From positions 17,683,086-17,747,085 of the forward strand of contig CM030707.1 of NCBI GenBank assembly GCA_017979445.1: a stretch of 64,000 nucleotides of DNA. Direction: 5' to 3'. Numbering within the stretch: the first letter of the stretch is position 1; every line of letters starts with the position of its first letter. The DNA is from Akebia trifoliata. Lineage: Eukaryota; Streptophyta; Magnoliopsida; Ranunculales; Lardizabalaceae. Under the pieces are notes generated by a model that was given only the letters and a program-made list of their open reading frames with translations, was not told where the DNA came from and searched no databases. This document shows positions 1 to 12,100 of this stretch, piece by piece. A program made the position numbers and the translations under genes.

Positions 1-295
1 ATTGAAGAAGCCTAATTCCATTTTTATCAACATATATAACAAATAGAAATAAAAATCAATTAAAAAAAATGTATTTTTTACTTAATTTTACAAATATATG
101 TAGAAAGAGATAATTAAAATATTTATATATTAATGTATAGCATTGGATTGAGTTGAGTTGCCCGAACCCTCAACTTGAATTGAGGTCGGGTTGAAATATC
201 CTAGCCCAGGCTCAACTCAAATTCTACATAACTCAACCCAGGTTCGCCCATCAATTGGGTTGAGTACGGGTCAGCCCGGCCTGGTTGCAGCCCTA
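1..295. mobile_element. Partial hAT-like MITE, cut by the window edge
   Basis: The right end reads GGTTGCAGCCCTA at 283-295, the inverse of a TAGGGCTGCAACC-type terminus that is common in small plant hAT elements. Inside are diverged direct and inverted runs of the type CAACTCAA and GGGTTGAG (about 145-270), preceded by very AT-rich DNA. A related copy in the same orientation lies near 60916-61308. The left terminus is outside the window, so length and target-site duplication cannot be checked. The superfamily is inferred from the terminus only. Confidence 0.5.
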
Positions 296-1181
296 AGAGA
301 AAACTCCATGACAAATTTGGTGGAGTTTCCAACCTCTAACCAGTCAAATGATTGTAACTGTCATTTAGTACCCCATTGCCACTATTCCATACCATCCATC
401 TTAATTCTTAACCTCTTCAATTCTACTACACGTCAATATTCTCCTCATAAAATCATAGTTGACATAAATCTGAATTTTTTTTTTTCAAGGAAAATAATAT
501 AAATAATCTTTCCTTCGACCTATAGTAAAAAACCCTACATTGCGGTCAACCGACTTATTTTAATTTTTTTAAATAAAAAGTTGAAACAAGACGGTCAAAC
601 AACCTAATCTGAAGAAAAATAATTTGAATGCAAATAGGTTATTAGCCACCTTTTTTCAATTTTGAATTTAACTTCCAGGTAAAAATTGGAATGAAATCAG
701 GCAGTTCAAAAGTCAATTTTCAGTTACAACAGTCTATTTTTTCACTTACAAATATGGGTTTCAATGTATTTTCCGCACTTAGTTGTAGTGGTCTTACTCT
801 CTCTCTTGACCTCGGCATTCAAGTTATTTTATTAGCTTATCAGAGAAGACCTAAGTTAATGTGTATGTTATAAATTTAAAACTCGAGGGTATATCACTCT
901 CAAGACTTATGACCAAAGATGAGAGATTTCAAAAATGTAATTTGTAAACAAAAAGCGGAGAAACATATGGCTAAAAAGATGAACTCAGGCATTTAAACTT
1001 AAATGTATGAAATTATTCTTTTGTCATCATAAAAATTGATTAAAATATTTTTTTAAATAAGTTAAAGAGAGGAGTGAAGTTTTCTATAGTCCTCTTTCTC
1101 CTCTTAAAAAATGTGAGAAATTGTGCCAATGAGCCGATTAACACGTTTCGATGAGGATCATGGGAACATTCGTTTATAGTT
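296..1181. other. Gene-free stretch downstream of the PPR gene
   Basis: AT-rich DNA with no recognisable coding region. The part next to 1181 must contain the 3' UTR of the minus-strand PPR gene, but I see no clear polyadenylation signal that decides its end. Short open frames at 191-502 and 691-873 have no family resemblance and a low-complexity composition. Confidence 0.5.
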
Positions 1182-2762
1182 TTAATCGTATTCTGATAAT
1201 TCCCCTACACTAATTTCAGGAACATACCCATGTAGCTTCAATTCGCCGGATAGCTGAGTCAAAATCGCATAAATCTGGTCCGAGTGGATGTGGGATTTAT
1301 CTCTGGCTACAAATTTGTGGACACTACAATCGATCTCAACAGCACTAAATCCTGGTGTCTTCCTTATTCCAAGGGCCTTCATTGTCTTCCTAACATTGCC
1401 CACACCATCCCATCGTCCACCCGCGGCATAAATATTTGAAAGGAGAACATAATTGGAATCGCCATCAGGGTCCAACTCAACAAGATAACCCATCAACCTC
1501 TCCGCCAAACTAATATTCCCACAAGTCCTACAAGCTGCTAACAAGGACCCCAATACAACTTCATTTGGCTTCATGGGCATGCTTTCTATTACTTGGAAAG
1601 CATCTTCCAACTTCCCAGCACGGCTGAGAAGATCCACCACACACCCGTAATGCTCAATTCTAGGAGGGATTCTGTGAACTCTCTTCATGGTGTCATAGAA
1701 TTGGAGCCCCTCGTTAACCAAGCCAGCATGGCTACAAGCCGTAAGTGCCCCCGTGAAACTAACTCCATCCGGCTTGAACCCTTCTTTATGCATCATCGAG
1801 AAGTGTTCGAGAGCATCCTCTGCGTGCCCATTAATAGCAAAACCGACAATGATCGAATTCCATGATACTAAACTTCGCTTTTGCATGTTATTGAACTCTT
1901 GACGAGCAAACTCAATGCATCCACATCTTGAGTACATGTCGATTAAAGAGTTGCTCACTCGAATATTCTCTTTGAAATCTTGTTGTAACACATATCGATG
2001 AACCCATATGCCTAGCCCAATCGCCCCCAAATTGGCAATTGCAGAGAGGACGGCAATAATGGTCACATAGTCGGGTTCAACCCCGGAGAGCTGCATTTCT
2101 CGGAACCATTCCAATGCTTCTTCGAAGTGACCTTTCTTTACAAACCCACCAATTAATGCAGTCCAAGACACCTTATCTCTCTTGGGCATTTGATCAAACA
2201 ATTTGATCGCATCCTCAACATCCCCATTCCTCATATACCCATCGATCATGGTGTTCCAAGACATCGAGTTCTTGACACACATTTCATCAAACACATGGCG
2301 GGCGAGATCGACATGAGCACATTTCGAATACATACCAACGAGGGATGTACCCAACGAAACGTTGTTTTTATCGAAACCCAATTTGCGGATGTACCCATGT
2401 ATCGAAGACCCAAAACGAAGAGATTTGGAGGGGAAATCGGCACAAGCGGAAAGAAGAGTTACGAATGTGACGTGATTGGGTTCGACACCGGAAAGTCTCA
2501 TGCGGACGAACTCTGCTGCTGCATCGGATAACATTCCGTTTCGGCAGCGGCGAGCAATAGAGGAAGTCCATGAAACAGTGTGATCGATTGATTGGTCGTC
2601 GTTACTTCGTACTGAGAGTTGAGTTTTATTGACTAAATTACGATTAGGGTTAGGAAGGGTCAGGGTTGGTTTTAGGTAGGTGAGAGGGGAAAGGGAGAGG
2701 GAGAGTGGTTTTGGAAGTTGGGTTGTAATTGTATTGGAAGAGTAAGCTGCTGGAAGGCTCAT
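1182..2762 (-). CDS. CLB19: Chloroplast E-class PPR RNA-editing factor, CLB19/PDE247-like
   Basis: Intronless frame of 526 residues. The N-terminus (about 1-55) is rich in Ser, Leu, Pro and Thr with few acidic residues, as in a chloroplast transit peptide. PLS-type PPR motifs follow from about residue 63, for example VSWTSSI, SWNTMIDGYMRNGDVEDA and VSWTALIGGFVKKGHFEEA. A C-terminal E/E+ extension runs from about EHYGCVVDLLSRAGKLEDA through SNYVLLSNIYAAGGRW to the end. There is no DYW deaminase domain. From memory, motif order and many blocks (WVHRYVLQQDFK, RVSNSLIDMYSRCGC, MPMKPNEVVLGSLLAAC) match Arabidopsis CLB19, which is needed for C-to-U editing of plastid rpoA and clpP transcripts. CLB19 lacks its own deaminase domain and is thought to act with DYW partners. 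The first Met is chosen because the transit peptide follows it directly. The length is close to the Arabidopsis protein (about 500). The orthology is inferred; the family is certain. Confidence 0.9.
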   Translation of the reverse strand: MSLPAAYSSNTITTQLPKPLSLSLSPLTYLKPTLTLPNPNRNLVNKTQLSVRSNDDQSIDHTVSWTSSIARRCRNGMLSDAAAEFVRMRLSGVEPNHVTFVTLLSACADFPSKSLRFGSSIHGYIRKLGFDKNNVSLGTSLVGMYSKCAHVDLARHVFDEMCVKNSMSWNTMIDGYMRNGDVEDAIKLFDQMPKRDKVSWTALIGGFVKKGHFEEALEWFREMQLSGVEPDYVTIIAVLSAIANLGAIGLGIWVHRYVLQQDFKENIRVSNSLIDMYSRCGCIEFARQEFNNMQKRSLVSWNSIIVGFAINGHAEDALEHFSMMHKEGFKPDGVSFTGALTACSHAGLVNEGLQFYDTMKRVHRIPPRIEHYGCVVDLLSRAGKLEDAFQVIESMPMKPNEVVLGSLLAACRTCGNISLAERLMGYLVELDPDGDSNYVLLSNIYAAGGRWDGVGNVRKTMKALGIRKTPGFSAVEIDCSVHKFVARDKSHIHSDQIYAILTQLSGELKLHGYVPEISVGELSEYD

Positions 2763-2830
2763 AGTTCAAATTACCGTTGGTTCTAAAGGTAACCAACACA
2801 TCACAATCCTATCCTATAGAAGATTAAGTG

Positions 2831-2851
2831 TATATATATATATATATATAT
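2831..2851. repeat. (TA)n microsatellite, left border of the MITE cluster
   Basis: Pure TA tract of about 20 bp immediately left of the first of three inverted-repeat elements. Similar TA tracts at about 3213-3227, 3603-3616 and 4201-4212 separate and close the elements. This places every element end inside TA repeat DNA. Confidence 0.85.
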
Positions 2852-3212
2852 GGGTCCCTTTCAGCAACAAACATTTTGGCAAAACATTTTTCAAAACATG
2901 GGTTAGAGGTTTTGGAATGGGCTGATTTTGGTGAGGATGATCTCTATGGTGAGGAGATCACCCTCTCCAAAAATCAGCCCATTCCAAACCTTCTAGCCCA
3001 TGTTTACAAGTTAAAAAATCCTGGACCGTCCACTTTTTGTAAACCATTTTTGATGGGTTAGAAGTTTTAGAATGGGCTGATTTTTGGTGATGATGATCTC
3101 CTCACCATAGAGATCATCCTCACCAAAATCAGCCCATTCCAAAACCTCTCCCATATTTTGAAAAATGTTTTGCCAAAATGTTTGTCAAAATGTTTGTTGT
3201 TGAACATTTCCC
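2852..3212. mobile_element. Micron-like MITE A, embedded in TA repeat
   Basis: Inverted-repeat element of 361 bp. The left end GGGTCCCTTTCAGCAACAAA pairs imperfectly with the right end, which reads TTTGTTGTTGAACATTTCCC. The interior is itself palindromic: GGTGAGGATGATCTC and GAGATCATCCTCACC recur in opposite orientation. TA microsatellite lies on both sides. There is no coding capacity. It lies 90 bp upstream of the PPR start codon (2762, minus strand), in its likely promoter. Insertion inside TA microsatellites is the hallmark described for rice Micron elements; whether this is the same family is inference. Confidence 0.7.
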
Positions 3213-3227
3213 TATATATATATATAT

Positions 3228-3602
3228 GGGAAATGTTCAGCACCCTAAGTTTTACCACACACTTTAACAAACGTTTTTTGTTCTACATGGGTTAGAAGTT
3301 TTGGAATGGGCTGATTTTTGGTGAGGATGATCTCTATGATTAGAAGATCATCCTCCCCCAAAAATCAGCCTTCCGAAAATGTTTAGCCCCATGTTTACTT
3401 GTTGAAAATCGTGGACCGTCCATTTTTTGTAAATCATTTTTTATGGGGTTAGAAGTTTGGGATGAGCTGATTTTTGGTGAGGATGATCTCCTCACCATAG
3501 AGATCATCCTCACCAAAATCAGCCCATTCCAAACTTCTAACCCATGTAGGACAAAAACGTTTGTTAAAGTGTGTGGTAAGCTTAGGGTGCAGAACGGGAC
3601 CC
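3228..3602. mobile_element. Micron-like MITE B
   Basis: Element of 375 bp between two TA tracts. The left terminus begins GGGAAATGTTCAGCACCCTA and continues TTACCACACACTTTAACAAACG. The right terminus is the inverse, CGTTTGTTAAAGTGTGTGG, ending AACGGGACCC. The interior shares GATCATCCTCACC-type palindromes and the GTGGACCGTCCATTTTTTGT segment with its neighbours. Confidence 0.75.
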
Positions 3603-3616
3603 TATATATATATATA

Positions 3617-4200
3617 GGGAAATGTTCAGCACCCTAAGTTTTACCACACACTTTAACAAATGTTTTTTGTCCTACATGGGTTAGAAGTTTTGGAATGAGC
3701 TGATTTTGATGAGGATGATCTCTATGATTAGAAGATCATCCTCCCCAAAAATCAGCCTTCCGAAATGTTTAGCCCCATGTTTACACGTTGAAAAATCGTG
3801 GACCGTCCATTTTTTGTAAATCAATTTGATGGGGTTAGAAGTTTTGGAATGAGCTGATTTTTGGTGAGGATGATTTCTATGATTAGAAGATCATCCTCCC
3901 CAAAAATCAGCCCATTCCGAAATGTTTAGCCCCATGTTTACACATTGAAAAATCGTGGACCGTCCATTTTTTGTAAATCATTTTGATGGGGTTAGAAGTT
4001 TTGGAATGAGCTGATTTTTGGTGAGGATGATCTCTATAGTGGGTTAGAAGTTTTGGAATGAGCTGATTTGGTGAGGATGATCTCCTCACCATAGAGATCA
4101 TCCTCACCAAAAATCAGCTCATTCCGAAACTTCTAACTCATGTAAGACAAAACGCGTTTGTTAAAGTGTGTGGTAAAACTAAGGGTGGCGAACGGGACCC
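3617..4200. mobile_element. Micron-like MITE C with internal duplications
   Basis: Element of 584 bp with the same termini as element B (GGGAAATGTTCAGCACCCTA at the left, AACGGGACCC at the right), flanked by TA tracts. It is longer because the internal block (ATGGGGTTAGAAG ... ATCGTGGACCGTCC, about 160 bp) occurs more than once, near 3680-3830 and 3830-3990, followed by a shorter third piece. The termini are closer to those of B than to A, so B and C probably share a recent ancestor. Confidence 0.72.
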
Positions 4201-4212
4201 ATATATATATAT

Positions 4213-5199
4213 GGACGCGTGAGTCCCATCAATTGCAATATTAGAAAAATTTTTAATATTAAATAGAATTAATAGTAGAAAATTTTAAGAATACAAATGT
4301 AAGATAGTAGTAATTTGATTAATTTAATGTTCAACATTCGCAACCTGCATAAGGTAGATTTTATGTGGTGAGTTAATTCGCTTGTGCTGGCTTCCTTCTG
4401 GGTCCGAATCGATGATGGCGTCCCTAGGGGTCAAGCTTTGAATTCATGGCATGAACAAGGCCTTTAAGTGATAGGATCTGGAAATCCATGTTTGATAAAG
4501 AATGTCATTTATGAAATCTGTATTTATGGAGAGGGAGGCTGGCCCCAAGGGCTTATTTTTCCCCCATTGTCATCCATGGTTTCCTTGCCGACACCCAGGT
4601 ACGAGCAGCTGAAAATCAATCATGTGCACAAGTATAAGACCGATGGATGCTTGGGCCCATCTCTTGGTGTATCTTCGAAAATCAGTTTGATTCGTGATTT
4701 ATAAACATGGACAGAATCCCCCTACAAAAAAAAATGCTAGTATCCTATATCTGGAAAAAGCCCATAATCTCAAATCATTAATCGGGCTGATTTTGATTAA
4801 AGACAAAGGTGCGTTGTGGCAAAAATCCAACTGGTTTGTGGGTCTAAAATTTCACTAATAGATCAGACATTAGTAGTGAATGAAATGTGACTCAACCATG
4901 TTAATCAAGCTAGACGTAGTTGTCTAGCACACCATGCAGAGAGAAAATCAACTATAGTCAATTATGCCTCACTAATTTATTTTATTTCGACTCTTGTCAG
5001 TCTGGCTGACCTGGACATATTTATATCAGCACTAAAGCATCAAATCTCATCAGAACCCAGCTCGTTCATTCATTTTATTTTTTATTTTTATAGATGAAAA
5101 AAATAGAACACCTTGTACACATTTACAAAGCTTCCTTAAAACAGATTGGCTTGTGCAATTCCCCGAACGTGACCTTGACACTAAGTCAGCCAAGGCTGG
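4213..5199. other. Gene-free stretch between the MITE cluster and MEKK1-like gene
   Basis: No recognisable protein or RNA gene. A 78-codon open frame at 4468-4704 has no family resemblance. Both flanking genes are on the minus strand, so this contains the distal promoter of the PPR gene and DNA downstream of the kinase gene. Confidence 0.4.
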
Positions 5200-6147
5200 C
5201 TTATCCAAACATTACAACAAACCCAAACCCAATCCCATGGTAACAGAAATCCTCAAAATGATAATCCCTTGAAGTTGTGAATGGCTTTGCACAAGAAATA
5301 CAAGATCGCAGTAACATACACGATGAACTCAAGGAGAGATTGCATTCTTAACAATCTCATAAGACAAACTTCTGCTAAAGATGCATGAAAATACATGTTT
5401 TGAAATACACTTCTCATGTTTTCCATTCTTACCTGCAAAATGAAAAAAAAACAATAGTTTCGCAAATTCACACAACAATAAAATCATCACCATGGCCCCA
5501 TCAGGGAAATACAACACCAATGAGCAAATAAATCATCTAGATTTGACCTTTGGGGTTCTGGATTGGATTGTACATAGGCTGCTTCGCCAAACAAGTGGTT
5601 ATAGGCATATGCTGTCCAATCCAAGCCAAAAACTGCACTATTAGCCCCAACAAATCATTCAACTTGGCATCCTGCAAAAGTAAGCAAGGATAATGTTGTT
5701 TTGCAGGGATCTGTTTTCAAGAGTAAAGCCAGTGTTAAAAAAAAAAAAAAAGGAGGAGAAATAAGCCTACGATGAATCTGTTTAGCCAAGTACATACAAG
5801 GTGAGTGTGATTGATAAGAGAAATGAAGTTTTACCGACTACCGACTAACATAAAATATCCATTAAAACCAGAGCAAATAAACTATTAGCTAATGCAAAAA
5901 TCTGTTTTGCCAAGAATTGTAAATGGTGAACGTCATTGTGATATGAACCATGAATGACATGACACCAATTATGAACCCAACCACAAAAAGGGCTAGTAGA
6001 TGTGTGTGTTGTTCTGCATACTATACCAAAAAAATGAATCTGGGAAGAATGATTGGGACAGTAGGTAACCAACACAAATAAAAAGATTAAATACATAAAA
6101 TGATATTTACCTCAAATATTTTGATTTTCAAATGCTGAGGAGGTGAC
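5200..6147 (-). other. Candidate spliced 3' UTR of the MEKK1-like gene
   Basis: Directly downstream of the kinase stop codon the minus strand offers a donor at the 6111/6110 boundary (GAG followed by GTAAATATC). It also offers a good acceptor after a pyrimidine-rich tract at 5672 (TTTTGCAG before GATGCC). A 3' UTR intron of about 440 bp is therefore plausible. A second possible acceptor lies near 5440. The true polyadenylation site cannot be fixed from sequence alone. This is inference from splice-like sites only. Confidence 0.3.
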
Positions 6148-9100
6148 TTAATACCGTCTCCAGTTATTAAGCAATGGAGACATAGATCCCGAGGAAGTTG
6201 GCAAAGGCCTCTTCACAAATGGATGGTCCAAGAGCTGAGTGGCAGTGGGCCGGTTTTGTGGTTTAACTTGTAAGCATTGGAGGATGAAATCTCGTGCATC
6301 TCTTGAAAGGGAATTGGGAACCTGTGGTGGTTCACCATTGCCGATCCTAAATAATGCTTGCATCTGTTATGGCAGAGAGAGATTAAACATTGAGACCAAC
6401 ATCTAAAGTGGGTGCAGTGCATCATTTTTATGGAAGATTGATTGGGATAGATATTTGACTACAATATCAAAATAGCTGAATGGCCGAATGATTTCCTGCA
6501 TCACACAATAAAAATATCCAAAGGAAACAGAATGTGATGATTACTATTTCACCGATTACACAGCACATGTGTTGGTGTCCAACATTGCTACAGTTCTCTG
6601 ACATGGAGAGCCTTAGAGACACAGGAAATACAGATAAGCCAATAAACATGTATAAGACATTCTATCTTAATTATTTTTTAACAGAAGCTTTTTAAATAGT
6701 AAAAGAATGAAACAACAATTTCAGTTGACTTTCATGTTGTACTTGGTTGGAAATGAAATTTAAAACTTTGCAACAGAAAATCATATTATTGAGTGACCAC
6801 TTCAATTTAAGGATTGAGATTGTAAGAGTAGATGAAGGGCCACCAAAACATGAAGATATAATCTCGTAATGTTTGTGCCCTGATAATGCTAACTACAAAG
6901 AAGATTTTTTTTAACCGAAGTTTCAGGCTTAGAGAAGCCAAATCTATTTCATTAACTCAGTTAACTGTTTCAGGCTTATAACAGGTTATTCCATACCTTC
7001 TTTTTGTACAGATATTAGTTATCAATACCAAACTATATGTCATAGAAATTGAATTCTAGGGCACATTCCAAAAGTGGCAAGAATATAAGATTCATTCAAG
7101 TTAATAGCTCTACCTATCTAAAGTTGATAGCTCTACCTATCTATGTGTGATAAAATTGCTTACTAAACCAAATCAAGGCAATTATAACTCTGAAATCTGA
7201 ATTTTAGTAATTAACTTCTTGCTAGCTCCTGTTAATGAAATATATCCATGTACAAGAAGCCAGAGTAAATTGATGGGACAATCAGGCCCATGGGCCAGAT
7301 TTTAGGATACTTAAGTTTTTATTTTATTAAGATAAGTAGAGCGATCCCTCTGGGGGTCCATCGTCTGGTGTAAGCCTATTCCCTCTAAAGTCTCTTTTTT
7401 TGTTTGGTTGGCCTCCCTTGGTAGGATACTCACAATGGATAATTTGATTGTTAGGGGTTGGATCACCCCTAATTGTTGTACACTTTGTTTGAGGGACGAG
7501 GAATCTGTGGATCATATTTTAATTCATTGCTCATTCTCTTCTATTATTTGGTCTTATTTCCTTGGTCGGTTTTGCATGTATTGGGTCCTTCCCCGTAAGT
7601 TTTCCTCCCTGGTAGTTGAATGGGCTAGTAATGACTTCCATTCCAGAAAAAGACAACTGTGGGCTATGCTTCCCTCGACTATTGTTTGGGGGGTCTGGAA
7701 TGAGAGAAACAACATGGTGTTCAATAGTAAGAGTAGAAACTCGCATGCAGGTTTTTTGGAGATCTTGGGCTATTTGTACCTTTGGACAAAACAGTCTAAA
7801 GAGTTTGCAGGATTTCCCTTCGATGATTTTGTCTTTAGATGGAATGATCTTTGTAATCATTGATGCTTTATTTTCCTTCTTGTTCTTTGAGAGGCTTCCT
7901 CAGCCTCCTTGTATTTGTTTTTTCCTTTATCAATATATTATACTTTTCAAAAAAAAAACTTAAGTAAGGGGGTTATGTTCAATCTTATTTCCCCCTCAGT
8001 TAGAGTGATCCACGACTTAAGTGGGAAGGCAGAGCCCTCATGATCGGTATTTTTTATTAGGTTGCTTTTATTCCAGATTTGTTTCTATTTTATAGGATTA
8101 TAGTTTGAGATAGGATACTACGTTGGACACAATATATTCCTGTTTCCACTTATTTTATAAATCAAGATGAATTAAAACATCTTTAGGTTTCTTGTGAAAA
8201 GCTTCTCCTGACTGGTGGTGTGGAGTGGAACCATACTTGTTCTTAATGTAAATCCAAGGTAAGTCTAATCTTGCTCTATTTTTTTATTCTTCCTCTCAAT
8301 CTTTCTCTTATATTTTCTGGTTTTCTATCACCATACCTGCAGAACCTACTGGCCGAACCATTCCCACACCTCAAAAATCCCCATTGCTACCCTTAAAACC
8401 GCAATCGAGCCCTACCATACGTTTCAACCCTGCTGTATTTTACTTTTACAGCACCTAGCCCAGCCACACCTAACCCTCAATCCCTAAATCATTGCTAAGC
8501 TTGCATAACAGCCCATTAGATCCCAACTGAATCCTTCTTGCAGCCCCTATGCCCAAGTCGGACCACCTTTTAATTCATATAAATCTGCTGAAACTGTTTC
8601 AACCATCCATTTACCCCATCCAAGCCCCTTATCCTAACCATAAAACCCCAAGCAAGCTACCTAACCTTTCTTTAAGTCCACATTCCCAAATCAAGCCCTT
8701 TCTCATTCTTTTCGTTAATATTTTGAAACAACATGCTGCTGGAAGTTTTCTTAATGACATGGAGCTTTGAAACAAATCAGTTATACTTGAATTCTAGTAG
8801 TGAAAACTATATAATCCTAGACTTATCTTGAAATCCTTAATTGGGCCAAGAGATTCCACTTGATTTTGTAATTACATAGTTATTTATTTGATTTTCTTGT
8901 GTTATGGATGAATAAAGTTAGTTTTTTTTTTTTTTTTTTTTTTGCTCTTCGTAATCTGTTCTTGATCTCAGACCCATTGTTTAGCTTAGGCATCATAGCC
9001 CTGAATCAAAAATAAATGCAGGTAGGTATAGAAAGAAAATGGCATCGTATTGACATTGAAGTCCTGAATCATCAGATCTTTATATAAAAATCAACCAGTG

Positions 9101-12100
9101 CAAGAGAGAAGCCAAAACAATTTGGGAAAAAAAAAAACCAAGCTTATAACATATCACATACCCATTCCAAATTAGAGTAAGGAAGCTGACGAGTTAGCAT
9201 CTCTAAAACAGTGCAACCAAGGCTCCATATATCAGCTGCAAGCCCATAGCCGTGGTTCTTCCGATTAACAACCTGTAATTGTGGAATGAACTCTATATAT
9301 CAAAAAAGAGGGGGAGGAGGGGGGTGGTGGATTTGTGAAATGAACTCCATAAATAGAAAAACTTCATACAAAGCATGCATCTTGGAGCACACATTCTTAT
9401 CATATAAATGCAATAATAACTTTCCCCACAAAAGTGACAGAATCACCTGAAAGAAATAACTCCATGCTTGAAATTGTCAAATGATGATAAATGTCTCATA
9501 ATAAGATATATGCTCCAGAAGATAAAGTGAGATCATTCTATCTAGGATCTAACCAGCAAATCAAAATATGCCACTGTGTGAACAAAAGAGAATCTTCAGG
9601 GGGCAAATTGCTCTTCAAACACTAGACACATCCATAACTCTTAACAAACATTTATCTACCACTGATGCTCATGGGTATATTCAAGATCGCAGACAATATC
9701 ATCCAATGCTTGTTACATTGTATTAATAATATCAATTTTCAAATGCAAGCAGGTGCAAGGAGAACATTACTTTCAAGAGGCATGCAGAAGATAAAACGAT
9801 ACTAGAGAAAGAACCAAATAATATTAATAATAATTTGCCAAAGAGGACCATCCACTTTCATAGTCACAATAATGAACAAAAAAACTCCAGGCGAAAAAGA
9901 CAAAATAGAGATGTCCTAGGGTTAGCATCTTCAGTTTTAATCCATGTAGCTGTGGTAGGAATATGATAAACGATAAGTTAGTTGAAGCCAGTTAGGAACC
10001 TTCCTGATTTGAATTTAAATGGCAGAGAGGAATTTTACACTAAACTAGGAATCGGTCTTTTACTAGTCCTTCAAGCTTATTCCATATGTTGAGAACTACA
10101 ATTTAAATGTTAAAATGTTCAATATCAAAAGAATATATTTAGACAACCTGATATACATTAAAATCATATAAACAATATATATGATTTCCATTGTGGAAAT
10201 CTTTGAACATTTTTAGTTATCAAATTGTTCAGAATTGGGGAGAAATCTTAGAGTTTCACGTGACTACTTATGTTTTTCTTACTGAATATATTGGCTTGTA
10301 TTGTGCAGGTGGACTATGATATACCAAAACAATCTGAAATACAGAGGAATTCAATATTTTCCTCAATATTTCGTATCAGTAATCAAAAACCAATGTATCT
10401 TACGCGAAACTTCGAATTATACAACATGGTATATGTGATCTTCTAAAATCAATAAATATCAATTCTCCTTAAGCATGGACCTATGGCCTCTCTGATCACT
10501 TTGAAATAGAAGAAATTAGAAGATTGCACACCAAAGTGTGCTAAAAGTTAATGAAGTAATAGGCCTTGCTTGACCCCTACATGAATCTCTACGGAAATTA
10601 AATAACCCAAAATCGGCTCTTGTATCCACATCAAAGTGATTCCATTGGCTAGAGAGTATCATATCTCCATCCCTCCATCCTCTAACTTTTCATGTTCAGG
10701 CTTACTTTATTCTTTTGAATTTAGACTGGAATAAATTCAGGGAGTAGTGATTTGGTTCACGTTGAAGTCTCTAAAGAAGTGAGAGGAAGACTGAAACTGA
10801 TATGAGTTGTAGTAAGAAAAGATTTGAACGAAAATATTACTGAAGAGAGAGTTAAATGGAAAAAATAGCATTCATGTTGCCAATCCCATTGAAGATGACG
10901 ATACAACTTAAAAAGTACTCTATATGGGATGCAGTTATAACCATCTGCATCCCATACAATGCGGCATATAACCATCTGCATTGGCGATATTTAACACCAT
11001 GCTTTTCCATCAGATTGACACTTAGTGATGGATATCTATTCCATTGAACTTACACTGCTACAAGCACTTAATGCAGAAAACAACAATATCAAAGAAAAGA
11101 AGCAAACCTCTGGAGCCATCCAGAATGCAGTCCCTTTGCAAGATTTCACATCGTTGAATCTGGTTGCCTGAGAAGGAGCACAACCATCAATATAAAATAA
11201 AGAAATTTACAACCCTTGAAAAAGATATAAGAAACATCAGAGTGTTGGCATGCAGCGGAAAAAAGAAACCTTTGCCAATCCAAAATCTGCAAGCTTCACA
11301 GATCCATTTGCATCCACCAATATATTGGCACATTTGATGTCCCTTGAAGATGGGGAAAAAAGGAAATCTGATTTTAGATTGGAGCAAGTATAACAAAACA
11401 TCTATCAAAGTTACTATAAATGGTAATCAGAACACTGGCAAAATTAGGAAACATCTGAAATCATCAAATGTAAACATTTCTGGATTTCAAAAAATAAAAT
11501 AAAATAAACACACCCACTTTATGCAAACTACATAGATTATTCGTCTTGAGAGGAGCATTTTCTCAGTACTGCTCAGATTACAATCCCAGAACAGTGTCTG
11601 ATCATATCCCCCCCCCCCCCCCCAAACTTTTGCAAGAAGCCGGGGGGACATCAGAGAAAAGGCCTATCCCTTTCCCATATGAAAATATGTGATTCTCACA
11701 CCTAGATTTCTTGGAGTTGACTACAGGTTGGTTGTAGACCAGGAGTTCAATTTAGGCAGAAGCGTAAAGCCCTTAAAGAGAATCTCAAGGTGTGGAAAAA
11801 AAATTAGTAAATTTCATGCGAGGAAGAATAAAATTCTGTAAGAGATAGTTCAGCTGGATGTCTTAGAAGAAAATAGATCTCTATCCTCAGAAAAAGAGAT
11901 GACAACCCAACCTAAATGTTTAACACCAGAAATTTTTTAATCTTGAGGTGTTTAGTTGGAGGAAAAAATCAACAGTGAGGCGGTTGAGATAAATAATCAC
12001 ATCATTAGGATGAAAATCAATGGATCTACGGTGAGGGGTGAAGATAGAATCAGAGATGGTGTGGTGGATTATTATAGAAATTTATATTTGGAGCAACATA

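Noticed and set aside
2190..2531. Open frames on the plus strand and in other frames inside the PPR gene
   Set aside because: Shadows of the 526-residue PPR frame.
11608..11623. Run of 16 C as a functional element
   Set aside because: Simple homopolymer in an intron; assembly length uncertain and no associated signal.
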